Origin: Aeromicrobium sp. Root472D3
GTDB taxonomy: Bacteria; Actinomycetota; Actinomycetes; Propionibacteriales; Nocardioidaceae
Reading direction: 5' to 3'
DNA length: 63,283 nucleotides
Assembly (NCBI RefSeq): GCF_001426485.1
Contig: NZ_LMET01000001.1
Location: 15,708-78,990 of the forward strand
Of the stretch, positions 21,686 to 29,830 are shown piece after piece; position 1 is the first letter of the stretch; each line of letters begins with the position of its first letter. A program made the position numbers and the translations under genes. The notes under the pieces are model-generated. The model did no database searches and was not told the DNA's origin. It worked only from the letters and a program-made list of their open reading frames with translations.

Positions 21686-22639
21686 ATGGCATCTCTGCGA
21701 TCCAGCAGTGCTCGTAAGGCGATCGTGTCCCTCGCGACCGCGGCCGTCATGACCGCCGTTCTCGGGGCGTGCGGCAGCGGATCCGACAGCGACGGAGGCA
21801 ACGCCTCCTCCGGAGGCAGCGGCGCCGACAAGGGGGTCACCGTCGCCGGCGTCACCATCACCAAGGACGACGACCTCGCGGCCATGGTGCCCAAGGACGT
21901 CGCCGACAAGGGCGAGCTGACCGCGATCGTCTACGACAACGCGCCCGCCGACACGTTCGTCGACGAGGACGGCAAGATCACGGGCTGGGGCCCCGAGTTC
22001 GGCGAGGCCGTCTCGGCGCTGCTCGGCCTCAAGTGGGCCCCCGAGGCGTCCGGAGCGTTCGACACCTTCATCCCCAGCATCCAGAACGGCCGCTACATCA
22101 CCGGCCCGTGGGCGTCGCTGACGGTCCTGCCCGAGCGTCTCAAGGTCGTCGACATCGTCGCCGTCCACGAGAACTCGACGGGCGTCATGACGAACGAGGA
22201 CAGCGACCTCACGATCTCGACCCCCGAGGACCTGTGCGGCCTGAACGTCGCGGCCCTCGCCGGCTCGTCGTTCATCTCGCAGCTCGAGGAGGTCAGCACG
22301 ACCTGCACCGACGCCGGGAAGAAGGCGCCGACCGTCAAGGCGTACCCGCAGCAGGCCGCGGCCCAGCTCGCCGTCAAGAACGGCCGCGCCGACGCCTTCG
22401 CCACCGCCAAGGGACAGCTCGCCTGGCTCCTGCGCGAGACCAAGGGCTTCAAGCTGCAGCCGCTCGACTACCAGCCCGCCCTCGAGGGCATCGGCGTCTC
22501 GAAGACGTCCGGCATGACCGAGCCCATCGCCGCCGCGATGGACAAGCTCATGGAGGACGGCACGTACGAGACGATCCTGAAGAAGTGGGACGTCGACTTC
22601 GGCCTGCTCGACAAGTCGCAGATCAACCCCACCAGCTGA
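21686..22639 (+). CDS. ABC transporter substrate-binding lipoprotein (family 3)
   Basis: 317 residues. The signal peptide ends in a lipobox, AVLGACGSG, giving a lipidated Cys near residue 30, followed by a Ser/Gly linker. The mature part has the family 3 layout: LTAIVYDNAPADTFVDEDGKITGWGPEFGEAVSAL, split as strand, ligand loop and first helix, later DLCGLNVAALAGS and AQLAVKNGRADAF. In this family the pocket usually holds an Arg and Asp for the amino acid backbone; the exact residues cannot be placed without alignment. The protein delivers the inducer or substrate of the island to the permease at 20478. An AGGAGA ribosome binding site precedes the ATG. Confidence 0.92.
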   Translation: MASLRSSSARKAIVSLATAAVMTAVLGACGSGSDSDGGNASSGGSGADKGVTVAGVTITKDDDLAAMVPKDVADKGELTAIVYDNAPADTFVDEDGKITGWGPEFGEAVSALLGLKWAPEASGAFDTFIPSIQNGRYITGPWASLTVLPERLKVVDIVAVHENSTGVMTNEDSDLTISTPEDLCGLNVAALAGSSFISQLEEVSTTCTDAGKKAPTVKAYPQQAAAQLAVKNGRADAFATAKGQLAWLLRETKGFKLQPLDYQPALEGIGVSKTSGMTEPIAAAMDKLMEDGTYETILKKWDVDFGLLDKSQINPTS

Positions 22640-22656
22640 CCCCCGCACCACCCTCG

Positions 22657-22692
22657 ACGTGGCCGGGCGAAGACCTCTTCGCCCGGCCACGT
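22657..22692 (+). terminator. Perfect 17-bp hairpin between binding protein and SDR
   Basis: ACGTGGCCGGGCGAAGA and TCTTCGCCCGGCCACGT are exact reverse complements separated by CC. The hairpin starts 17 bp after the binding-protein stop and ends 18 bp before the SDR start. It probably terminates most transcripts or protects the 3' end of the abundant binding-protein mRNA, so that the SDR is made at a lower level. Confidence 0.8.
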
Positions 22693-22710
22693 CCGTCTGA
22701 TCGGAGACCC

Positions 22711-23478
22711 ATGGACTACTCGAAGCTGTTCGACCTCACGGGTCGCCGCGCCGTCGTGATCGGCGGGGGACGCGGCATCGGACGCGAGACGGCCCTGGCG
22801 CTCGCGGCGCACGGCGCCGACGTCACGGTGGCCGACGTCGACCAGTCGCTGCTCGACGAGACGGCCTCCCAGCACGCCGGCATGGCGACGTACCGGGTCG
22901 ACGTCCTCGAGCCCGGCGCCCTCCTGGCGATGGCCGACGAGATCGGCACCACCGACGTCCTCGTGCACCTGCCCGCCCGCGGCGCCCGCAAGCCGCTCGT
23001 CGACCTGACGATGCAGGAGGTCAACGACGTGCTGCAGCTCAACCTCGTGTCGTGCTGGGACGCGATCCGCAGCTTCGCCCCCGCCATGGCCGAGCGCGGC
23101 AGCGGCTCTATCATCGCGTTCTCGTCGATCCGCGCGACGCTCATCGAGCCCGGTCAGGGGATCTACGGCGTCTCCAAGGCCGGCGTCGCGCAGCTGGTCC
23201 GCGGCGCCGCGTCCGAGCTGAGCCCCCGCGGCGTGCGGGTCAACGCGATCGCCCCCGGCGTCGTCGAGACGCCGCTGACGCAGAGCCTGCGGTCGAACCG
23301 GGAGTGGTACGACGCGTACTCGCAGAAGAACGCGCTGGGTCGCTGGGCGCAGCCGTCCGAGATCGCCGGCGCCTCGGTGTTCCTCGCGTCCGAGGCGGCG
23401 TCGTACGTCACCGGCAGCGTGCTCACGGTCGACGGCGGGTGGACCGTCGTCGACGGTCGCTACGACCCTCCCCTGTGA
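22711..23478 (+). CDS. Short-chain dehydrogenase/reductase
   Basis: 255 residues, classical SDR: VVIGGGRGIGRETALALA cofactor motif (the usual TG is IG here), VADVDQS for NAD-type specificity, the catalytic Ser in IAFSSIRA, YGVSKAG for YxxxK, and NAIAPGVVETPL. The usual NNAG motif is replaced by LPARGAR, an unusual change. It follows the binding protein and its hairpin, so it probably belongs to the same regulon. The substrate is unknown. Confidence 0.87.
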   Translation: MDYSKLFDLTGRRAVVIGGGRGIGRETALALAAHGADVTVADVDQSLLDETASQHAGMATYRVDVLEPGALLAMADEIGTTDVLVHLPARGARKPLVDLTMQEVNDVLQLNLVSCWDAIRSFAPAMAERGSGSIIAFSSIRATLIEPGQGIYGVSKAGVAQLVRGAASELSPRGVRVNAIAPGVVETPLTQSLRSNREWYDAYSQKNALGRWAQPSEIAGASVFLASEAASYVTGSVLTVDGGWTVVDGRYDPPL

Positions 23479-23579
23479 GCGGGACGACGACACGTGCGGG
23501 GCAGATCACGCGCCATTCCTAGCCTCTGCTCAGGTTGTGCTCGTACTCTGGAAGTTCTGCCGACACCAGGAGCCCACGA

Positions 23580-25025
23580 GTGACGACCCCCGACCCCGCG
23601 CCGACGGACACCGCGCCGAAGCGCCGACGCGAGCCCTCGCGACGCCGCATCCTCGTGCGCCGCGCCCTGCTCGGCGTCGGCGTGCTGGTGCTGGTGCTGG
23701 GCGTCGGCGCCGCCGCGGCGATCTGGAAGCTGCAGGGCAACATCGACAAGGCACCGCTGACCGAGTCGGTCGTCAAGGACAAGACCCCCAAGGGCGCCAT
23801 GAACATCCTGTTCATCGGCTCGGACTCCCGCGACCTCGGCACCGACGAGTACGGCAAGGGCACCGGCTCGCAGCGCAGCGACGCCCTGATGCTGGTGCAC
23901 TTCTCGAAGGGCAACACCCGCATCGACGCGGTGCAGATCCCCCGCGACACCCTGCTCGACCTCCCGGCGTGCGAGGACACCGGCAGCGGTGCCTTCGCCG
24001 GCGGCACCGACCAGATGATCAACGCGGCCCTCGACGGTGGCCCCGCGTGCTCGGTCAAGGCCGTCGAGACCTTGAGCGACGTGCGCATCGACCACTTCGT
24101 GCAGCTCGACTTCGACGGCTTCGCCTCGATGGTCAACGCCCTCGGTGGCGTCAACGTGTGCCTCGACGAGGCGCTGGTCGACAAGGACGCCAAGCTCGAC
24201 CTGCCCGCCGGCGAGCAGAAGATCAAGGGCAAGGACGCGCTCGCGCTGGCCCGCACCCGTCACGCCGTCGGCGACGGCAGCGACATCGGCCGCCTCGGCC
24301 ACCAGCAGGTCGTGATGTCGTCGATCATCAACCAGGCGCGCAGCACGAGCGTCCTCACCCGGCCCGACAAGCTCTTCAAGTTCGTCAACGCGCTCACGAG
24401 CTCGATCACGGTCGACGAGGGCATCTCGTCGATCCCCGACCTGACGGGCCTGGCCAAGCGGGCGCGCGAGGTGCCCGACTCGGGCATCACGTTCGTGACG
24501 ATGCCCAACGGCGCGGCCCCGCAGGACGTCAACCGCGTCGTCAAGACCGATGACGCCGACACGATCTTCAAGGCCATCAAGAAGGACCAGGAGATGCCGG
24601 TCGAGGGCGAGGAGTCGACCGACGCCGACGGGGACAGCGGCAGCGGCAGCGGCTCGGGGGACGGCACCGGGACCAGCGACCCGCGCTCGACGCCCGTCCG
24701 GGTGCTCAACGCGGCGCAGACGTCGGGGCTCGGCACCTCGGCGCAGACCGCGATGACGGGGCTCGGCTACACCGTCAGCGGCGTCGCGACGGCGCAGAGG
24801 CCCGCGACCGCGACCCGCATCTTCGTCGACGGCACGCCCCAGGCGCAGGCCACCGCCGAGGCCATCAACGCCGACTTCGGCTTCGGGGCCGAGATCGTGC
24901 GGCAGGACATCACGGGCGTGTGGCTCATCATCGGCGCCGACCGCATCGAGGCCGGCACCGACCCGGTCAAGCCCAAGCCCGTCAAGGCCACGAGCCGCAA
25001 GGCCACCGACTCCCTCTGCGTCTGA
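23580..25025 (+). CDS. LCP (LytR-CpsA-Psr) family cell-wall polymer ligase with LytR_C domain
   Basis: 481 residues. A basic cytoplasmic tail is followed by one membrane helix (about 24-46, LLGVGVLVLVLGVGAAAAIW). The LCP catalytic domain follows (about 75-300), with FIGSDSRD, RSDALMLVHFS, IPRDTLLDLP and the LARTRHAVGDGSDIGRLGHQQ phosphate-binding arginines. A Gly/Ser/Asp linker leads to a LytR_C domain (about 370-470, VRVLNAAQTSGLGTSAQ). LCP proteins transfer undecaprenyl-linked glycopolymers to peptidoglycan outside the membrane. GTG 23580 is chosen for its AGGAG site; the in-frame TTG-side extension upstream adds nothing recognisable. It stands alone with inverted repeats downstream. Confidence 0.9.
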   Translation: MTTPDPAPTDTAPKRRREPSRRRILVRRALLGVGVLVLVLGVGAAAAIWKLQGNIDKAPLTESVVKDKTPKGAMNILFIGSDSRDLGTDEYGKGTGSQRSDALMLVHFSKGNTRIDAVQIPRDTLLDLPACEDTGSGAFAGGTDQMINAALDGGPACSVKAVETLSDVRIDHFVQLDFDGFASMVNALGGVNVCLDEALVDKDAKLDLPAGEQKIKGKDALALARTRHAVGDGSDIGRLGHQQVVMSSIINQARSTSVLTRPDKLFKFVNALTSSITVDEGISSIPDLTGLAKRAREVPDSGITFVTMPNGAAPQDVNRVVKTDDADTIFKAIKKDQEMPVEGEESTDADGDSGSGSGSGDGTGTSDPRSTPVRVLNAAQTSGLGTSAQTAMTGLGYTVSGVATAQRPATATRIFVDGTPQAQATAEAINADFGFGAEIVRQDITGVWLIIGADRIEAGTDPVKPKPVKATSRKATDSLCV

Positions 25026-25046
25026 GCCCCGGTCGCCGCGGTCGCT

Positions 25047-25111
25047 GTTTCCCGGGTTCACCCCGGCTTCCGCGCGTCCCGTGCGCCGGATCCGGGGTGA
25101 ACCCGGGAAAC
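25047..25111. repeat. 20-bp perfect inverted repeat with 25-nt loop
   Basis: GTTTCCCGGGTTCACCCCGG at 25047-25066 and its exact complement at 25092-25111 flank a 25-nt loop, 21 bp after the LCP gene stop. Each arm itself contains CCCGGG. It can fold into a long hairpin and may act as a terminator or be a member of a dispersed palindromic repeat family. It separates the LCP gene from the small gene at 25151. Confidence 0.8.
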
Positions 25112-25150
25112 CGCGGGGTTGCGGCGGCGCGCGGCGGGTACGGAGCAGCC

Positions 25151-25279
25151 ATGACCCAGAATCCCGAGCCCCTGACCAACCCCGGCGAGACGCCCGACCC
25201 CGACGAGGCGCCCCTGCCTCCCCTCGAGCCGAGCGTCACGAACCCCGACGCCGACGGGACGGACGCCGTCCCGTCGTGA
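25151..25279 (+). CDS. Small acidic proline-rich protein
   Basis: 42 residues, rich in Pro, Asp and Glu, with no membrane segment and probably disordered. The ATG has a GGAGC site upstream and the stop overlaps the GTG of the following VOC gene, which supports translation. No family recognised. Confidence 0.45.
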   Translation: MTQNPEPLTNPGETPDPDEAPLPPLEPSVTNPDADGTDAVPS

Positions 25280-25650
25280 CGGCCGTCGGCAGCCTGCGCT
25301 CGATCGTCCTCGAGTGCGCGGAGCCCGCTCCGCTCGCCGAGTTCTGGGCGGCCGTGCTCGACCGCCCGGTCGTGCAGCGCGACGACGACTGGTGGGCGCT
25401 CGAGCGTCGCCCGGGCGAGGCACGCATGTGCTTCCAGGTCGTGGACGCCTTCGAGCCGCCCGCGTGGCCCGGCGAGCACGGCGAGCAGCAGGCGCACCTC
25501 GACGTCGAGGTGGACGACCTCGACGTCGCCAAGACGGCCGTGCTCGGGCTCGGCGCCCGCCGGCTGGGCGACGTCGTCGAGGAGCCGGACGACCGCCCGT
25601 GGCAGGTCTTCGCCGACCCGGCAGGGCACCCCTTCTGCCTCGTCACCTGA
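25276..25650 (+). CDS. VOC superfamily (glyoxalase-like) protein
   Basis: 124 residues, one VOC module of two beta-alpha-beta-beta-beta units: SIVLECAEPAPLAEFWAAVLDRPVV and, in the second half, HLDVEVDDLDVAKTAVLGLGARRLG, ending VFADPAGHPFCLVT. The end motif DPxGHPFCL is typical of glyoxalase-like domain proteins of actinobacteria. It may bind a divalent metal (Glu in LECAEP, His in AHLDVEV) and a small substrate. The GTG start overlaps the small acidic gene. Converges on the amidohydrolase. Confidence 0.85.
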   Translation: MTAVGSLRSIVLECAEPAPLAEFWAAVLDRPVVQRDDDWWALERRPGEARMCFQVVDAFEPPAWPGEHGEQQAHLDVEVDDLDVAKTAVLGLGARRLGDVVEEPDDRPWQVFADPAGHPFCLVT

Positions 25651-25658
25651 GCGCCGTC

Positions 25659-25676
25659 GCCTGACGGTCGTCAGGC
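25659..25676. terminator. Short bidirectional hairpin
   Basis: GCCTGACG, loop GT, CGTCAGGC: an 8-bp stem in the 20-bp gap between convergent genes, overlapping the amidohydrolase stop codon. Probably terminates in both directions. Confidence 0.5.
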
Positions 25677-27299
25677 CTCGAACACGAGGCGGCCGTCGAC
25701 GTACGTCCGCACGACGCGGGACGACGCGATCTGGTCGTGCGGCAGGGCCAGCAGGTCGCGGTCGAGCACGACGAGGTCGGCCGCCCGACCCACCTCGATC
25801 GCGCCGGACGAGTCGTCCCGGCGACAGATCCAGGCACTGCCCCGGGTGTACGCGTCGATCGCGAGCTCGAGCGGCACCGACTCGCCGGCCAGCAGCGGCT
25901 CGAGCGCGCTGCCCGGCTCGCGGCGGGTCACGGCGACCTGGATGCCCTCGAGCGGGTCGGGCGACGACACGGGCCAGTCGCTGCCGAACACGAGCGGTGC
26001 CCCCGCGTCGACCAGCGACCGGAAGACGTACTGCTGCTCGCGCGCGACCTCACCGAGGAACGGCAGCGTCAGGTCGACCATCTGGTCGTCGAGGCACGCC
26101 CACAGGGGCTGCGCGTTGGCCGTGACGTCGAGCGCGCCGAAGCGGTCGACGTCGTCGGGGTGCACGATCTGCACGTGCGCGAGGTGGTGCCGGTTGCCCA
26201 GCCGCCCGTTGACGTCGATCGCGTGCTCGATCGCGTCGAGGCTGTCGCGCACCGCCCGGTCGCCGAGCGCGTGCAGGTGCACCTGGAAGCCCAGCGCGTC
26301 GAGCTGCTGCACGTGACGGGCCAGGTCGGCGGCCTCGATGAACGACAGGCCGACGTTCGCGGTCGCGTGGCCGTGCGCGTCGAGGTACGGCTCGATCACG
26401 GCGGCCGTGAACGTCTCGCACACGCCGTCCTGCATGATCTTGACGCTGCCGGCGTCGAGGCCCGCGGCCGCGGCACGGTCGCGGCGGGCGACCAGGTCGG
26501 CGACCTGCTCGTCACCGCGGGCGCGGTCCCACCACAGGGCCGCGACGACCTTGGCGGTCAGCGAGCCGTCGCGGAGCGCGTCGAGGTAGGTGTCGAGCGA
26601 GTCGGCCATGCCGAGCCCCTCGCCGACCAGGGCGTCCTGCCACCCGACGATGCCCAGCGAGTGCAGGTGCGCCTGCGCCGTCATGAGCGCCGCGTGCCGC
26701 TGCGCCGCGTCGGCGGGCGGCACCAGGGCGCGCACGAGCTCCATGGCGCCCTCGTGGAGGGCGCCGGTGGGCCGACCGTCGCGATCGCGCTCGATGCGTC
26801 CGTCCGACGGGTCGGGGGTCGACCCGTCGATGCCGGCCAGCCGCAGGGCCGCGGTGCTGACCCAGGCGCTGTGGTGGTCGCGGTTCGGCAGGAAGACCGG
26901 GCGGTCGCCGACGACGGCGTCGAGGAGGCGCGCCTCCGGCACGCCGCCCGGGAACGCCTCCATCGACCAGCCGCCCCCCAGCAGCCACTCGCCGCCGTCG
27001 CCGTCGACCGGGTGCGCGGCGTGGTGCTCCGCGACGACCGCCAGGTAGCCCTCGACGTCCGCGGCTCGCGAGAGGTCGCAGGCGTTCATCTCGAGGCCGG
27101 CCTGCACGGGGTGCACGTGGGCGTCGTGGAACCCGGGCAGCACCCACCCACCGCGCAGGTCGACGACCTCGCCCTCGGGCGGCAGCCCCGACCCCATGGC
27201 CGCGATCCGGCCGTCGCGCACCACGAGGGTGTCGACGTCCGGCAGCCACCGACCCCCGGCGTAGAAGTGGCCGTCGACGAAGGTCAGGTCGTGCGTCAT
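25671..27299 (-). CDS. Amidohydrolase family 3 protein (YtcJ-like)
   Basis: 542 residues, metal-dependent hydrolase of the YtcJ type. Motifs: WVLPGFHDAHVHPVQAG (first HxH pair), AGSVKIMQDGVCETF (bridging Lys), HLHALGDRAVRDSLDAIE, HHLAHVQIVHPDD and the catalytic Asp in PLVFGSDWPVSSPDP. The N- and C-terminal strands form the beta-sandwich (DLTFVDGHFYAGG, VVRTYVDGRLVFEA). Substrates in this family range from N-substituted formamides to exo-enamides; nothing nearby points to one. The ATG at 27299 matches the usual N-terminus. It is divergent from the diguanylate cyclase gene. Confidence 0.88.
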   Translation of the reverse strand: MTHDLTFVDGHFYAGGRWLPDVDTLVVRDGRIAAMGSGLPPEGEVVDLRGGWVLPGFHDAHVHPVQAGLEMNACDLSRAADVEGYLAVVAEHHAAHPVDGDGGEWLLGGGWSMEAFPGGVPEARLLDAVVGDRPVFLPNRDHHSAWVSTAALRLAGIDGSTPDPSDGRIERDRDGRPTGALHEGAMELVRALVPPADAAQRHAALMTAQAHLHSLGIVGWQDALVGEGLGMADSLDTYLDALRDGSLTAKVVAALWWDRARGDEQVADLVARRDRAAAAGLDAGSVKIMQDGVCETFTAAVIEPYLDAHGHATANVGLSFIEAADLARHVQQLDALGFQVHLHALGDRAVRDSLDAIEHAIDVNGRLGNRHHLAHVQIVHPDDVDRFGALDVTANAQPLWACLDDQMVDLTLPFLGEVAREQQYVFRSLVDAGAPLVFGSDWPVSSPDPLEGIQVAVTRREPGSALEPLLAGESVPLELAIDAYTRGSAWICRRDDSSGAIEVGRAADLVVLDRDLLALPHDQIASSRVVRTYVDGRLVFEA

Positions 27300-27365
27300 G
27301 GGCCTCAATGTGCCAGATCGGCGGTTGACCCCGCGCGCTCGCCGCCCGCGAGGCACACTGGACCC

Positions 27366-28325
27366 GTGAGCACGAGGGAGCAGGTCGACGGGGCCGACAC
27401 GTTCAGCACGTCCGCCGATCAGGTGATCGCCTACCTGAAGGCGCACACCCCGATCCCCGAGTGGTCGGTGTCGCGCGTCGCGGCCGGCGAGCAGGTGCAC
27501 ATCCACACCGGCGACAACGAGATGCTGCAGCTGGGGCGCCGCGTTCCGTGGGACGACACGTTCTGCATCCGCATGTCGAACGGCGCCGACCGCATCGTCC
27601 TCGACGCCGCCGAGCACCCTGCGTACTCCGACCTGCCCGACGCGGGCGTCGTCCGGGCCTATGCCGGCACCCCCATCACGGACGACGACGGCCGCACGTT
27701 CGGCACGCTGTGCGGCGTCGGCACCGAGCCGCTCGGCGGCTTCGACGAGATCGACGCCGACCTGATCGAGCTCATGGCCGGCCTGCTCTCGTCGCAGCTC
27801 AAGCTGGCCCGCATCGCCGACCGCGCACGGCGCACCGCCGACCTCGCCCGGGCGCTGGCGCAGACCGACGCCCTGACGGGGCTGGTCAACCGCCGCGGGT
27901 GGGACCTCCTCGTCGAGGACGCCGACCGTCGCATCACCGCCTACGGCGACCCCGTCGCGATCGCGGTCATCGACCTCGACGGCCTCAAGACCCTCAACGA
28001 CCTCGAGGGCCACGCCGCGGGCGACGAGCTCATCCGGCACGCCGGCGAGGTGCTCTCCACGGCGGCACGCGCCGGCGACCGCGTGGCCCGCTACGGCGGT
28101 GACGAGTTCGCGATCCTGTCGAACAACGTCGCCGTCAAGGACCTCATCGCCCACTTCGCCCGCTTCTCCGAGGCCTTGGCCGACGCCGGGATCGCGGCCT
28201 CGCTGGGGTGCGCGCCCACCAGCGCGGGAGTCGTCGACGTCGCCGGTGCGTTCGAGCTCGCGGACGCCGACATGTACGCGGCCAAGCAGACGCGCCGCGC
28301 CCGCCTCGCCGGCGAGGTCGGCTGA
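27366..28325 (+). CDS. GAF-GGDEF diguanylate cyclase
   Basis: 319 residues, cytoplasmic. An N-terminal GAF-like sensor (about 20-145, ending GTPITDDDGRTFGTLCGVG, a pattern shared with photosensor-like and small-molecule GAF domains) is followed by a short helix. A GGDEF domain follows (about 160-315) with DALTGLVNRRGW, IDLDGLKTLNDLEGHAAGDELI and the active-site RYGGDEFAI. The intact GGDEF and metal-binding Asp support cyclic-di-GMP synthesis. No clear RxxD product-inhibition site is seen upstream of GGDEF. It is probably a stand-alone regulator. Confidence 0.88.
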   Translation: MSTREQVDGADTFSTSADQVIAYLKAHTPIPEWSVSRVAAGEQVHIHTGDNEMLQLGRRVPWDDTFCIRMSNGADRIVLDAAEHPAYSDLPDAGVVRAYAGTPITDDDGRTFGTLCGVGTEPLGGFDEIDADLIELMAGLLSSQLKLARIADRARRTADLARALAQTDALTGLVNRRGWDLLVEDADRRITAYGDPVAIAVIDLDGLKTLNDLEGHAAGDELIRHAGEVLSTAARAGDRVARYGGDEFAILSNNVAVKDLIAHFARFSEALADAGIAASLGCAPTSAGVVDVAGAFELADADMYAAKQTRRARLAGEVG

Positions 28326-28371
28326 CGCCGAACGGCCCACCAGGCGGCCCGCCGTCGGTACGGTGACGTCC

Positions 28372-29034
28372 ATGACCGCCGTCCGGAGCCCGTGGCTCGT
28401 CGCGTTCGGGCTCGTCGCCGTCGTGCACCTGGCCCTGAACGCTGCGGGCACGACCCCGCTCGACAGCATCAGCAAGTGCCTGCTGGCCCCGCTGCTCGCG
28501 GTCTGGGTCGCCCGGCAGGGCGGTCCGCGGCTGCTGGTCGTCGCCCTGGCCCTGTGCTTCCTCGGCGACCTGTTCCTCGAGATCGACGACCTGTTCGTCG
28601 TCGGGATGGCGGCGTTCGCGGGCGCCCACGTCGCCTTCGTCACGCTGTTCGTCCGTCGCGGCGCGCTCGACCGGCTCAGGCGGCGTCCGCAGGCCGCGGT
28701 CGCCTACGCCGTCGTCGCGGTCGCGATGGTCGCGTGGTGCTGGGGCGGGCTCGAACCGGCGCTCAAGCCCGCGATCCCGGTGTACGCGGCGCTCCTGGTC
28801 GGCACCGCGACGGTCTCGCTGGCCGTCGACGTCCGGGCGGGCGTGGGCGGGGCGCTGTTCCTCGTCTCGGACGGCATCATCGCGCTGTCGCAGGCGGGTC
28901 GCATCGACGCCGACGCGACCGCCACGGGCCTGGCGATCATGACGCTGTACATCGCCGCGATCCTCCTGCTCGCGACCGGTGTCGTGCGCCGCGACGCGCG
29001 GACGCCCGCGACCACGCCCCACCGCGCCCCGTAG
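28372..29034 (+). CDS. Lysoplasmalogenase, YhhN/TMEM86 family
   Basis: 220 residues, almost entirely membrane: about seven to eight helices such as LVAFGLVAVVHLALNAAG, LLAPLLAVWVARQ, LLVVALALCFLGDLFLE and LAIMTLYIAAILLLATG. The conserved acidic pair in LGDLFLEIDD and the SDGIIAL segment fit YhhN proteins, which hydrolyse the vinyl ether of lysoplasmalogens or act on related lipids. The following gene is a PlsC-type acyltransferase 9 bp away, which suggests a lipid-related pair. Confidence 0.82.
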   Translation: MTAVRSPWLVAFGLVAVVHLALNAAGTTPLDSISKCLLAPLLAVWVARQGGPRLLVVALALCFLGDLFLEIDDLFVVGMAAFAGAHVAFVTLFVRRGALDRLRRRPQAAVAYAVVAVAMVAWCWGGLEPALKPAIPVYAALLVGTATVSLAVDVRAGVGGALFLVSDGIIALSQAGRIDADATATGLAIMTLYIAAILLLATGVVRRDARTPATTPHRAP

Positions 29035-29043
29035 GCTGGGCCG

Positions 29044-29805
29044 GTGCCGGGCAAGGACAGGACGTACCGCTTCGTCATCGTGGTCTTCGGGATGCTGTTC
29101 CGGCTGATGGGCTACCGGTTCGACGTCCGGGGCGTCGACAACATCCCCACGTCGGGGCGCGCCGTCCTGGCGGGCAACCACATCGGCTTCCTCGACTTCA
29201 CGTTCATCGGCTACGCGGCCCGCCCGCGCGGGCGCCGCATCCGCTTCATGGCCAAGACCTCGGTGTTCCAGCTGCCCGTCGTCGGACGCCTGATGCGCGC
29301 GATGCACCACGTCCCGGTCGACCGGTCGCACGGCGCGAGCGCCTACCGCCGGGGGCTCGCGCTGCTCGACGACGAGCAGGTCGTCGGCGTGTTCCCCGAG
29401 GCGACCATCAGCCGGTCGTGGCTGCTCAAGCCGTTCCGGCGGGGCGCGGCCGGTCTGGCGCTGCACCGCGACGCCCCCCTGGTGCCGGTCGTGGTGTGGG
29501 GCGGCCACCGCATCTACACCGTCGACGGCCACCGCTCCCTGCGGCGCGGCGTCCCCGTCACGATCGTCGTCGGCACCCCGCTGCGTGCCGAGCGGGGCGA
29601 GACCGTCGACGCGCTGTCGGACCGCCTGCGTGCCAGCATGGAGCTGCTGCTGGCCGAGGCCATCGACACCTACCCCGAGAGCCCCCGCGACGAGGACGAC
29701 CGGTGGTGGCTGCCGCACGACCGGGGCGGAGCGGCACCCGATCCGAGGACCGCGGCCGTGCTCGACCGCGAGGCCGTGGCCCGCATCGGCGAGACCTTCG
29801 AGTGA
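29044..29805 (+). CDS. 1-acyl-sn-glycerol-3-phosphate acyltransferase (PlsC) family protein
   Basis: 253 residues. The acyltransferase blocks are in order: NHIGFLDFTFIG (NHxxxxD variant of block I, with its Asp), PVDRSHGASAYRRGLALL, block III VFPEATISRSW, and block IV LVPVVVWGG. It transfers an acyl chain to a lysophospholipid, making phosphatidic acid or a related lipid. A hydrophobic N-terminus (FVIVVFGMLFRLMGY) would place it at the inner face of the membrane. GTG start at 29044. Confidence 0.88.
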   Translation: MPGKDRTYRFVIVVFGMLFRLMGYRFDVRGVDNIPTSGRAVLAGNHIGFLDFTFIGYAARPRGRRIRFMAKTSVFQLPVVGRLMRAMHHVPVDRSHGASAYRRGLALLDDEQVVGVFPEATISRSWLLKPFRRGAAGLALHRDAPLVPVVVWGGHRIYTVDGHRSLRRGVPVTIVVGTPLRAERGETVDALSDRLRASMELLLAEAIDTYPESPRDEDDRWWLPHDRGGAAPDPRTAAVLDREAVARIGETFE

Positions 29806-29830
29806 CACCCGGACGACACGAGGAGACACC

